A stretch of DNA of 11,218 nucleotides, from positions 1-11,218 of the forward strand of contig JAQSXD010000216.1 in assembly GCA_029266295.1 (NCBI GenBank), written 5' to 3'. How positions within the stretch are numbered: position 1 is the first letter of the stretch; each line of letters opens with the position of its first letter. Positions 1 to 6,605 of this stretch are shown one piece after another. Under the pieces are notes generated by a model, which saw only the letters and a program-made list of their open reading frames with translations, did not search any database and was not told the origin of the DNA. Made by a program: the position numbers and the translations under genes. This DNA comes from Bacillota bacterium. GTDB lineage: Bacteria; Bacillota; Clostridia; Peptostreptococcales; Anaerovoracaceae.

Positions 1-1023
1 TGTTTCTTCTCTTTCCCGGCGAAGGCCAAACGCCTTGCACTGCTGACCAGAAACCAGATCAAGATACTCGTAGCGATCCGTTCCCAATTGACAGATCAGA
101 CGCTTTAGTTTGACCTTGTCGATTTCCTGCAGCTTGTCCATATATTCTGCCACAAGAAGCAGTCGTTGTTTCATCCGGTTTGCATACCCCAGATATTCGA
201 TGGCGCGCCTGGCGTTATTCTTTTGAAAGCTGAGATAAATCAGCCCCAGCCTTACAGCCAGATCCGTTTTCGTATCGTCAATTCCTTCCCCAAGAAGGGA
301 TAGTTTTTCCCATTCAGATGATGTTGCGTGACAGAAACATTCTTCACCAAGAATAGAACGCCATGCGCAGGTCTCAGTAAGGAGCTTCAGTCCTTTGGAG
401 CAGCTCCCCGCGCTTACGGTTTTGCAAAACTCATCCAAAACTCTCTCCAGGCTAATATGGGATAGGAGTCCTGCTTTTTCCTTCATTGCCCCCAGCGTCT
501 CCTGCTCTACATCAAATCCCAACTGTGCAGAAAAGCGGATCCCTCGCAGAATTCTCAGCGCATCTTCTTCGAAACGCAGGCCAGGTTCTCCGATCCCTCT
601 GATCCTTTTGCTTGCAATATCTTCACGTCCCTGATATAGATCCACCTCTCCACGGAAGGGACTCACTGCAATGGCATTCATGGTGAAATCTCTCCGCTTC
701 AGGTCCTCACTGAGCTTTCCTGTAAAAATCACGGTTTCCGGGCGGCGGTAGTCTATATATTCGCCGTCGATGCGATATGCCGCAACATCAGCGGTGATCT
801 CACCTTCTGTAATCCGCATCACACCCAGCTTTTTATTGATGATGGAAGCATCAGGGAACAGTGAAGCAAGGTCCCCCCGCGCCGCATTGGTGGTAAGATC
901 CCAGTCCTCTGCCTGCCTGCCGAGAATCGAATCCCGAACGCAGCCGCCCACTGCATAAGCTTCAAAGCCTGCAGCTTCAATTGTTTGTATGATATGAATG
1001 ATTTCATCAGGCAGTTCGATCAT
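1..1023 (-). CDS. cca: CCA tRNA nucleotidyltransferase (partial, C-terminus beyond left edge)
   Basis: Adds or repairs the 3'-terminal CCA of tRNAs from CTP and ATP without a nucleic-acid template; cytoplasmic. The frame is open for 341 codons from ATG 1023 to the window edge. Class II motifs appear in order: GGCVRD (residues 26-31), the metal-binding DxD at D40/D42 in EDWDLTT, an RRPE turn near 94-97, RRDFTMNA (110-117), and the nucleotide-selecting EEDALR (152-157) followed by RILRGIRFSAQLGF. The start is supported by AGGAG about 7 nt upstream and by a normal N-terminus. It begins 18 nt after yhaM stops, so the two are almost certainly co-transcribed. Full-length Firmicute enzymes are usually 400-450 residues, so part of the C-terminal tRNA-binding region is missing here. 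A specialised CC-only or A-only adder cannot be excluded, but the loop between the catalytic motifs looks complete. Confidence 0.96.
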   Translation of the reverse strand, partial: MIELPDEIIHIIQTIEAAGFEAYAVGGCVRDSILGRQAEDWDLTTNAARGDLASLFPDASIINKKLGVMRITEGEITADVAAYRIDGEYIDYRRPETVIFTGKLSEDLKRRDFTMNAIAVSPFRGEVDLYQGREDIASKRIRGIGEPGLRFEEDALRILRGIRFSAQLGFDVEQETLGAMKEKAGLLSHISLERVLDEFCKTVSAGSCSKGLKLLTETCAWRSILGEECFCHATSSEWEKLSLLGEGIDDTKTDLAVRLGLIYLSFQKNNARRAIEYLGYANRMKQRLLLVAEYMDKLQEIDKVKLKRLICQLGTDRYEYLDLVSGQQCKAFGLRREREET

Positions 1024-1041
1024 GTCAAACTCCTATCGCGG

Positions 1042-2004
1042 TTAGAATGAGGCGGGCTTGTAAAGCCTTCTGTTGTCCAGTGTCCATACTCTGTCAGAGA
1101 AATCACCTTCCGTGGTTGCTTCCAGCGCCTCATGCATGTCATACATCCTCGCGTCGATCATATCCAGATAGTGGAGGATTTCTGCTTCCGGGAAAAGGGG
1201 CTTTTTCGGGCTTCCAAATTCCGGCTCATAGTGATGGGAAAGGATCATATGCTCCAGCATGACGGCTTTTTCTTTTCCGATTCCAAGCTCATCCGTCAAT
1301 CGATCGATGGTTTTGATCCCCTGGATCAGGTGACCCAGCATCTGTCCTTCAAAGGAGTAACCGGAGGCCATACCCAAGGTATCCGCTTCAATTTCATTAA
1401 TTTTCTCCATGTCGTGGAGGATCACGCCCGCCATAACAAGATCTTTGTTCAGATTGGTATAAACCTCACAAACTCTTTCTGCAGTCATCAGCATCCGTTT
1501 GACATGATACAGCAGCCCCGAAAGTTCAGCATGATGATTCTTTGCTGCCGCCGGGTAGTACATGAGCTTTTCCTGATTGTCTTCAAGTACGCGGACGCAA
1601 AGGCTGCGCAGATCCTGATCTTCCATTCCCTCTGCCTTTTCCAGCAGAAATAGGTACATATCATCCGCTTTCTCCGGTGCAGCTTTGATGTAATCCGCCA
1701 GTTCCAGATTGTCTTCCGGCACCGATTTTCTAATCTTTTGTACCCTGAGCTGTCTCATTCCGTTCCATTCTGTTACGTTTGCCTTTACTTTGACGAAATC
1801 GCCGTCTGCAATTTCATTGAGCGCAGGAAGCTCCGGATCTGACACATCCCATTTTTTTCCGGTTATTTCTCCTGTTTTATCGCACAGGAATAGGTCCAGA
1901 TATTGTTTTTTATTTGATCCAATTTTTATGGCTATGGTTTTCACCATAAAAAAATCCTGTATTTCATCATCAGTCCTGAGCTGGCCTATGTAAAATTCTT
2001 TCAT
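1042..2004 (-). CDS. yhaM: YhaM-family 3'-5' exoribonuclease (OB fold + HD domain)
   Basis: A 320-residue protein close in length to B. subtilis YhaM (about 314). The N-terminal part (about 12-95) is an OB-fold nucleic-acid-binding module, with strands around LDLFLCDKTGEITGKKWD and DFVKVKANVTEW. The C-terminal part (about 155-300) is an HD domain with NHH (156-158), YHVKRM (H167), LHD (H197-D198), GH (H225), LSHH (255-258) and HYLDMIDA (278-285), which together supply the metal ligands. The family degrades single-stranded RNA or DNA from the 3' end using Mn or Co. The usual HDLGK reads HDMEK here; the metal-binding His and Asp are kept. GGAGGAG lies about 8 nt before ATG 2004. It is the first gene of the unit with cca, so both products act on RNA 3' ends. 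The family call is firm; the substrate is inferred. Confidence 0.95.
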   Translation of the reverse strand: MKEFYIGQLRTDDEIQDFFMVKTIAIKIGSNKKQYLDLFLCDKTGEITGKKWDVSDPELPALNEIADGDFVKVKANVTEWNGMRQLRVQKIRKSVPEDNLELADYIKAAPEKADDMYLFLLEKAEGMEDQDLRSLCVRVLEDNQEKLMYYPAAAKNHHAELSGLLYHVKRMLMTAERVCEVYTNLNKDLVMAGVILHDMEKINEIEADTLGMASGYSFEGQMLGHLIQGIKTIDRLTDELGIGKEKAVMLEHMILSHHYEPEFGSPKKPLFPEAEILHYLDMIDARMYDMHEALEATTEGDFSDRVWTLDNRRLYKPASF

Positions 2005-2102
2005 GTTTTTGTCTCCTCCTACTGGGGCTCTCTAAAAATTACATCACTGGAAATCCCCTCATCGACAGACAAAGATAATGCCCCCTGTGATGCTATTTAT
2101 TT

Positions 2103-2132
2103 ATTATATACCAATTCCGGGATATCTATCAA
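2103..2132 (-). promoter_or_regulatory. Predicted sigma-A promoter of yhaM-cca
   Basis: On the minus strand a TTGATA -35 box (2132-2127) is followed after 18 bp by a perfect TATAAT -10 (2108-2103). Transcription would start near 2096, giving a leader of about 90 nt. That leader is bracketed by a 6-bp inverted repeat (CATCAC at 2042-2047 with GTGATG at 2087-2092), which could close a stem; I recognise no riboswitch in it. Confidence 0.7.
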
Positions 2133-2315
2133 TGGAGAGATTTAAAATTTACATATTTTTACATTCAGTATACGGCTCTGATATGATCTTGTCAAATCAT
2201 TTCATGATTGATATAGTGTATTTCCCATTTCTCTCATATTGATCAATTTTTTCTATGACACCTTGTGATTTTGATGGTAATTCGGCGTTTATCTGCTTTT
2301 ATTTCATACAATATT
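2133..2315. other. Divergent intergenic spacer between yhaM and nadE promoters
   Basis: An AT-rich stretch with no credible coding frame. It contains two small dyads: AATCAT-ttc-ATGATT at 2195-2209, and the 10-bp palindrome ATTGATCAAT at 2237-2247. Either could be a protein site, but both are short enough to arise by chance in AT-rich DNA. Confidence 0.5.
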
Positions 2316-2324
2316 TGTTATAAT
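2316..2324 (+). promoter_or_regulatory. Extended -10 promoter of nadE
   Basis: A perfect extended -10 (TG, one base, TATAAT) has no good -35 at 16-18 bp upstream, as expected for an extended -10 promoter. Transcription would begin near 2331, leaving a leader of about 190 nt before nadE. Confidence 0.65.
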
Positions 2325-2332
2325 AGATTTAA

Positions 2333-2376
2333 GGGTCATCAGGATCTTATCAGAAATTTATCACAATCTTATCAGA
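2333..2376 (+). repeat. Four tandem 11-bp units with TTATCA core, at the nadE start site
   Basis: The hexamer TTATCA occurs at 2347, 2358 and 2369, and a one-mismatch copy TCATCA at 2336, all exactly 11 bp apart. Units two and four are identical over 12 bases (ATCTTATCAGAA at 2344 and 2366). The array starts just after the predicted transcription start. Direct repeats spaced by one helical turn are typical sites for OmpR/PhoB-class response regulators, so an operator is the favoured reading. The binding protein is unknown. Confidence 0.6.
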
Positions 2377-2415
2377 ATAACACGCGGGTGCTCTGCAACA
2401 GCCAATAGGAAGCCT

Positions 2416-2454
2416 ATGAAAGATGCCGCAGGGTACGAATCCATCTCCATATGA
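2416..2454 (+). CDS. Possible 12-codon upstream ORF in the nadE leader
   Basis: ATG at 2416 encodes MKDAAGYESISI before TGA at 2452-2454, with AGGA about 5 nt upstream. A second short frame (MISIETSKD, 2451-2480) overlaps its stop as ATGA. Both lie inside the predicted nadE leader. They may be leader peptides or chance. No run of a particular amino acid suggests attenuation, and no family is recognised. Confidence 0.2.
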   Translation: MKDAAGYESISI

Positions 2455-2491
2455 TCAGCATAGAAACATCGAAAGATTGAAATAATAATTC

Positions 2492-2508
2492 ATGGCATGA
2501 CGTGCCAT
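2492..2508 (+). promoter_or_regulatory. Inverted repeat immediately upstream of the nadE ribosome binding site
   Basis: ATGGCA-tgacg-TGCCAT forms a perfect 6-bp stem ending 2 nt before the GGGAGG ribosome binding site (2511-2516). It could modulate ribosome access or be a small operator. No competing structure that would sequester the site was found by eye. Confidence 0.4.
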
Positions 2509-2522
2509 TAGGGAGGAAAACT

Positions 2523-4508
2523 ATGAAAAAACTAGGACTCGTGCGGGCAGCTGCCGTTACGCCGGTACTGAAAGTGGCTAATCCGGAATTCAATACGGAG
2601 GAAATCATCAAGTGCATGTATGAAGCAAACAGCAACGGAGCCGGCATCATCCTTTTCCCTGAGCTTTGCCTTTCGGCTTATACCTGCGGTGATTTGTTTT
2701 ATCAGGATTTACTTTACAATAAAAATCTGGAAGGATTAAAGAAAATAGCAGAGGTTACAGGCAAAATCGCATCCGTTGTGGTTCTGGGTTTTTATCTAAG
2801 AATTGATAACAGTCTCTTTAACTGCGCCGCGCTCATTCAAGGTGGTAAAATCAAAGGAATTGTCCCAAAGATGTTCCTTCCAAACTATAAGGAATTTTAT
2901 GAAGCAAGGTGGTTTTCTCCGGGCTTGACAAAGGCCAATCACGTCAATTCCGTCCGCCTCTTCGGTTATGACGTTCCCTTTGGGCATCTGATCTTTGAAG
3001 ATGAATCAGTTGATCTAAAACTTGGAATTGAAGTCTGTGAGGATCTTTGGGTTCCCGTTCCCCCAGGTTCCTATCTCGCGCTGAGGGGCGCTCATATTCT
3101 GCTCAACCCCTCATCCAGCGACGAAACCGTTGCCAAGTCTGAATACAGAAAGAATCTGGTAAACATGGAAAGTGCGAGGAGCATCTGTGGCTATGTCTAT
3201 ACCTCCAGCGGCGTTCACGAATCTACCACCGACATTGTTTACAGCGGACATAAAATCATATCGGAAAATGGTTTGAATCTTGCGGAAAGTCCCTTGTTTG
3301 AGCGGAACAGTTCCATTCTTTACGGGGATATTGATTACGATAGAATTAAATTTGAGCGGACCCACAGCCGTAACTTTGAAAGTTCAGCTGCTGCCTTCAG
3401 CACCAATATTGAATACTCCAAGGTTGCGTTAGACCCGGTTCGCGTTTTGGAAAGCGGCAGTGACACACTGAAGCGTACTTACGAAAAGAATCCCTTTGTA
3501 CCGTCCGACCCGGCCACGGTAGACCAGCGATGCAACGAGATTTTCAGCATCCAGTCTTCCGGCCTGGCAAAACGAATGGAGCATACCCGTTCCAAAAAAG
3601 CCGTTGTAGGAATCTCCGGAGGGCTCGACTCCACTCTTGCACTGCTGGTCTGTGCTGAGACATTCAAGCTCATCGGCAAGGATCCCAGTGATATAATCGC
3701 TGTCACCATGCCCGGCTTTGGAACCACTGACAAAACTTATAACAACGCCCAGACGATCATGCGTCTACTAGGTGCTGATCAACGAGAAATCTCCATCCGG
3801 GATGCAGTGCTGCAGCACTTTAAAGATATCGGACACGATCCCGATCAGCACGATATCACTTACGAGAACTCTCAGGCAAGGGAGAGAACGCAAATACTCA
3901 TGGATGTTGCCAACAAGGAGGGGGGTCTGGTCATCGGCACCGGAGACCTGTCCGAGGTAGCCTTAGGCTGGAGCACCTATAACGGAGATCATATGTCCAT
4001 GTACGGTGTTAACACCAGCGTTCCAAAGACACTGGTGCGGTTTGTCATCAAATGGGTCATGGATTATCGCCTCTCAGGCCCCAGCGAAGATAAAAACTTC
4101 AGCTCAGACAATGCGCTTCTCAAACAGACGCTGCAGGATATCATGGATACACCCATCTCACCGGAGCTCCTTCCTCCCGATGCAGAGGGAAAAATTGCTC
4201 AAAAGACTGAGGATACTGTGGGACCCTATATCCTCCACGATTTCTTCATGTATTATACAATTCGGTTCGGCATGCAGCCGCGCAAGCTTCTTTATATTGC
4301 AAAAACTGCTTTTAAGGATGACTATTCGGAAGCCTTCATAAAGAAATGGCTCATTACCTTCTACCGAAGATTTTTCTCGCAGCAGTTCAAGAGAAGCTGC
4401 ATTCCCGATGGGCCAAAGGTCGGTTCCGTCAGTCTCTCCCCAAGAGGAGACTGGAGAATGCCGAGTGATGCAGATCCTGCACAGTGGCTAAGGGAACTGG
4501 AAGAGTAG
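2523..4508 (+). CDS. nadE: Glutamine-dependent NAD(+) synthetase
   Basis: Makes NAD from nicotinic acid adenine dinucleotide, ATP and ammonia, with the ammonia drawn from glutamine in the same protein. The 661 residues match the long two-domain family. The N-terminal nitrilase-fold glutaminase (about 5-290) shows the Glu-Lys-Cys triad: E47 in FPELCLSAYTCGD, K116 in PKMFLPNYKEFYE and C172 in EVCEDLW. The C-terminal synthetase (about 335-640) has the ATP P-loop GISGGLDST (363-371), then GTGDLSEVALGWSTYNGDHM, and QKTEDTVGPY near the end. I chose ATG 2523 because GGGAGG lies 6 nt upstream; an in-frame GTG at 2502 falls inside the hairpin and lacks a site. It has its own promoter and terminator, so it is probably monocistronic. 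Confidence 0.97.
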   Translation: MKKLGLVRAAAVTPVLKVANPEFNTEEIIKCMYEANSNGAGIILFPELCLSAYTCGDLFYQDLLYNKNLEGLKKIAEVTGKIASVVVLGFYLRIDNSLFNCAALIQGGKIKGIVPKMFLPNYKEFYEARWFSPGLTKANHVNSVRLFGYDVPFGHLIFEDESVDLKLGIEVCEDLWVPVPPGSYLALRGAHILLNPSSSDETVAKSEYRKNLVNMESARSICGYVYTSSGVHESTTDIVYSGHKIISENGLNLAESPLFERNSSILYGDIDYDRIKFERTHSRNFESSAAAFSTNIEYSKVALDPVRVLESGSDTLKRTYEKNPFVPSDPATVDQRCNEIFSIQSSGLAKRMEHTRSKKAVVGISGGLDSTLALLVCAETFKLIGKDPSDIIAVTMPGFGTTDKTYNNAQTIMRLLGADQREISIRDAVLQHFKDIGHDPDQHDITYENSQARERTQILMDVANKEGGLVIGTGDLSEVALGWSTYNGDHMSMYGVNTSVPKTLVRFVIKWVMDYRLSGPSEDKNFSSDNALLKQTLQDIMDTPISPELLPPDAEGKIAQKTEDTVGPYILHDFFMYYTIRFGMQPRKLLYIAKTAFKDDYSEAFIKKWLITFYRRFFSQQFKRSCIPDGPKVGSVSLSPRGDWRMPSDADPAQWLRELEE

Positions 4509-4535
4509 GGTTTAAAAGAGCGACCATATAACAAA

Positions 4536-4570
4536 ACAGTGCAGCCTGCAAGAGGGCGGCACTGTTTTTT
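4536..4570 (+). terminator. Rho-independent terminator of nadE
   Basis: Starting 27 nt after the nadE stop, ACAGTGC (4536-4542) pairs with GCACTGT (4559-4565). The stem continues past one mismatch with GCC/GGC, around an 8-nt loop. A run of six T follows (4565-4570). On the other strand the hairpin is followed by TTTTG, so it may also weakly stop leftward transcription from galM. Confidence 0.88.
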
Positions 4571-4579
4571 AATAGGCTG

Positions 4580-4635
4580 TATGCTATCTTTGGCATGTGT
4601 ATAACCAACTTTTTGTATGGGTCTATGCTATCTTT
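4580..4635. repeat. 12-bp direct repeat, two copies 44 bp apart
   Basis: TATGCTATCTTT occurs at 4580-4591 and 4624-4635, each followed by one or two bases and GG. The repeats lie between the nadE terminator and galM, in the 91-bp gap that separates the convergent genes. No coding or RNA function is recognised. Confidence 0.6.
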
Positions 4636-4656
4636 TGGTAGCATTTGTACCAAAAG
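4632..4656. repeat. Inverted repeat just past the galM stop
   Basis: CTTTTGGTA (4632-4640) and TACCAAAAG (4648-4656) form a perfect 9-bp stem with a 7-nt loop, 5 nt beyond the galM stop. No T-run follows on the minus strand, so it is not a standard terminator, though it could act as an RNA 3' stabiliser. Eight bases of each arm are the same as in the palindrome at 6545-6584. Confidence 0.7.
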
Positions 4657-4661
4657 CTCCT

Positions 4662-5696
4662 TTACTTTGTATAAAAGCTAAATACGGTTTGATTGAGGAC
4701 CTTTTCCCCTTTTTTTATGATCATTGAGGGGAAATGCGCAATGTTAACCGCATTGGGAAAGTGCTGGGTTTCAAAGCAAAGGCCACCATTCTTTCCGTAA
4801 ACCGCACCGTTCTTTCCCGGTGCCGTTCCTTCCAGATGATTTCCTGTGTAAAAATGCATTCCTTCCAGATCGGTAATCACCCGCATGCCGATTCCGCTTT
4901 GATCCGAATACAAATCTGCAACCGGGCGATCCGGTTCATCACGATGATTGAGAACATAATTAATATCATAGCCTGAGCCGTACAGCATTTGATAATAATC
5001 GGAATTCAATTCGTTCCCGGCTCTTTGTGGTTTTCTAAGGTCGAGCGGTGTATTCGCAACAGGAAGGATCTTTCCCGTACTGCAGCAGTCCTCGCCGATC
5101 TCGGTAAACTGGTCCGCATCGATCATAATCATATGATCTTCTATGGTTCCGCTATCATGGCCATTCAGATTAAAATAGCTGTGATTGGTGAGATTCAAAA
5201 CGGTATCTTGATCGCTGATTCCCTGGTAACGAATATCCATCCGGTCTTCCCCAAGCCGGTATTCCACAGTACACTCCAGATTGCCGGGATATCCTCCCTC
5301 TCCATCAGGGCTAAAATGTTTCAAGAGCACAAAATCCTCTCCCTGCTCCACAATATCCCAAACTACATTTGAAAAACCGCTGCTGCCGCTGTGCAGATGA
5401 TTTTGACCTTCGTTGGCCTCCAGCAAATACTCCTTGCCGTCGATGGTAAATCGGGAACCCCGAATCCGATTGGCACAGCGCCCAACGACGACTCCCAGAA
5501 AGCTCTTTTGGAATAAATACTCTTCCAGAGAATCAAATCCCAAAACAACATCAACTGGTTCACCGTTGCGGTCAGGAACCAGAAGACTGACAAGTGCAGC
5601 TCCGTAATTGGTAACGGATGCCTTTAACGTTCCCTTTGTCAGACCGATTAAATAGACGTCTCGCTCTTTTGCCTCTCCCCATGATTGTATATTCAT
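4662..5696 (-). CDS. galM: Aldose 1-epimerase (galactose mutarotase)
   Basis: Interconverts alpha and beta anomers of glucose, galactose and related aldoses in the cytoplasm. The 344 residues match the family length. Substrate-site motifs appear in order: GRCANRI (72-78), NHLHSG (H102), NHSYFNL (171-177, catalytic acid H172), YDINYVL (D244) and CFETQHFPNA (catalytic base E309). GGGGGA lies about 7 nt before ATG 5696. No other Leloir-pathway gene is in the window. It follows the alpha/beta hydrolase by 120 nt on the same strand, with no clear promoter or terminator between, so the two may be co-transcribed. The true sugar is unknown; GalM homologues act on several aldoses. Confidence 0.95.
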   Translation of the reverse strand: MNIQSWGEAKERDVYLIGLTKGTLKASVTNYGAALVSLLVPDRNGEPVDVVLGFDSLEEYLFQKSFLGVVVGRCANRIRGSRFTIDGKEYLLEANEGQNHLHSGSSGFSNVVWDIVEQGEDFVLLKHFSPDGEGGYPGNLECTVEYRLGEDRMDIRYQGISDQDTVLNLTNHSYFNLNGHDSGTIEDHMIMIDADQFTEIGEDCCSTGKILPVANTPLDLRKPQRAGNELNSDYYQMLYGSGYDINYVLNHRDEPDRPVADLYSDQSGIGMRVITDLEGMHFYTGNHLEGTAPGKNGAVYGKNGGLCFETQHFPNAVNIAHFPSMIIKKGEKVLNQTVFSFYTK

Positions 5697-5816
5697 AACA
5701 TTTCCCCCTGTGTCGTAAATTTTCGCTTATTCATAGGCGTGCCAAGACTCCCTAAGGTGTCTGACTTCATACTAACACACCGCCTCTTCATCCGCCACAG
5801 ATAATTTTGATCCTGC

Positions 5817-6518
5817 TTATTTTTGCAAATGAATTCTTAGGACAAATCTTTCAATCACGCCACAGATCTCCGGTCCTCTTTGGCTGCGAAACAGCATATG
5901 ACCACCATCAATCACGCGATACAAAGATTTTTCTCCGCACAATTTTCCATAGATGTAATCGGCGCTTCTGTGGTGGACGGTATCATCGTCCATGGCCTGA
6001 ATAATCAGTGCCCTGCTGGTTATATTTGAAAACATCGGCTTTGTATGGAACAACAATTTTTGAAACTCTACAAGGGAAGCAAGCGGGCTGCAGTTTGCCG
6101 CTTTTATATATTTACGAAGATTTCCACGAAAGTCAGACAAGAGATTCATGACGATATTTCTTAAATTCCAATAATATACCGGCGTATTCACTGTAATGAT
6201 CCCGGCGAAACCATAATTCCAAAGATTTGCAGTCAGCAACCCCCCCATGGAGAATCCCACTGCAATGATCCTATTTGATTTAGCCGAGATCCGAATATAA
6301 GCTTGTTCCGCCGAGGTGATCCAGTCAAGATAGGTTGTATCAGCCAGGTCTTTCTTTGTGGACCCGTGCCCTGGCAGCAGCGGAGCCTCAACAGTATAGC
6401 CGCACGCGGCAAGAGACTCTGCAAGCAGTCTTACATCCTCAGTTTCTCCCCCAAACCCATGAAAAATAAGAATGCCGGTATCCTTTGCCCATTGATACCA
6501 TGACCCTTGGTTTTCCTG
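5817..6518 (-). CDS. Alpha/beta hydrolase (carboxylesterase/monoglyceride-lipase-like), 5' end lacking a start codon
   Basis: The reading frame is open for 233 codons and carries the whole core of a small serine hydrolase: oxyanion-loop HGFGG (6461-6447), PLLPGHG (near 6375), the nucleophile elbow GFSMGG (6257-6240), the acid in AMDDDTVHH, and the catalytic His in DGGHMLF. The family hydrolyses short carboxylesters or monoglycerides; the substrate is not predictable. No ATG, GTG or TTG occurs in frame between the stop at 6521-6519 and a GTG at 6260, and starting there would remove the oxyanion loop. ATGs at 6501 and 6492 lie in another frame that a one-base change near 6480-6490 would join to this one. 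Either the 5' end is frameshifted (pseudogene or sequencing error) or translation starts at a rare codon. It lies between the XRE-type regulator and galM, all leftward. Confidence 0.75.
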   Translation of the reverse strand, partial: QENQGSWYQWAKDTGILIFHGFGGETEDVRLLAESLAACGYTVEAPLLPGHGSTKKDLADTTYLDWITSAEQAYIRISAKSNRIIAVGFSMGGLLTANLWNYGFAGIITVNTPVYYWNLRNIVMNLLSDFRGNLRKYIKAANCSPLASLVEFQKLLFHTKPMFSNITSRALIIQAMDDDTVHHRSADYIYGKLCGEKSLYRVIDGGHMLFRSQRGPEICGVIERFVLRIHLQK

Positions 6519-6544
6519 TCACAGCTTCCAACAGCAGTAACAAT

Positions 6545-6584
6545 CGGCTCCCTTTTGGTGTAATATTACACCAAAAGGGAGCCG
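6545..6584. repeat. Perfect 40-bp palindrome, probable operator
   Basis: The two 20-base halves, CGGCTCCCTTTTGGTGTAAT and its exact complement, meet at 6564/6565 with no spacer and no mismatch. It lies 21 bp beyond the XRE-type regulator stop and just upstream of the hydrolase. It covers the -10 and likely start site of a minus-strand promoter. Neither strand has an adjacent T-run, so it is not a typical terminator. An operator bound by the neighbouring regulator is the favoured inference. Confidence 0.75.
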
Positions 6585-6591
6585 TGGTCAA
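6563..6591 (-). promoter_or_regulatory. Candidate promoter of the hydrolase-galM unit, overlapped by the palindrome
   Basis: TTGACC (6591-6586) is followed after 17 bp by TAATAT (6568-6563). The -35 is good and the -10 weak. An alternative -10, TGTAAT, lies 15 bp from the same -35. The -10 falls at the exact centre of the 40-bp palindrome, so a bound dimer would block polymerase. Confidence 0.45.
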
Positions 6592-6605
6592 CTCTTTTTT
6601 CCTAT

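Noticed and set aside
1132..1653. 173-codon plus-strand ORF opposite yhaM
   Set aside because: It is antisense to a gene with clear HD and OB-fold motifs, has no ribosome binding site and no recognisable domain.
2333..2376. CRISPR-like repeat array
   Set aside because: The units are only 11 bp and contiguous, with no spacers and no cas genes.
2502..2522. Upstream GTG start for nadE
   Set aside because: It lies within a hairpin and before the ribosome binding site that serves ATG 2523.
2331..2522. Known riboswitch in the nadE leader
   Set aside because: I compared it by eye with guanidine, cobalamin, THF, ZTP and fluoride motifs and found no match; a covariance search would be needed to settle it.
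4429..4653. 74-codon minus-strand ORF across the nadE end and terminator
   Set aside because: It crosses the nadE coding end and its terminator hairpin and has no ribosome site or family resemblance.
4989..5372. 127-codon plus-strand ORF inside galM
   Set aside because: Antisense to catalytic regions of galM, with no initiation signal.
5817..6260. Short hydrolase starting at GTG 6260
   Set aside because: This start lies at the nucleophile elbow and would remove the oxyanion loop and first strands, although those are encoded in frame upstream.
4632..6584. Insertion sequence bounded by the two related hairpins
   Set aside because: No transposase or target duplication lies between them; the genes are metabolic and the outer parts of the hairpins differ.
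6545..6584. Intrinsic terminator of the XRE-type regulator
   Set aside because: No T-run follows on the minus strand, and the palindrome has no loop spacer; it better fits an operator.
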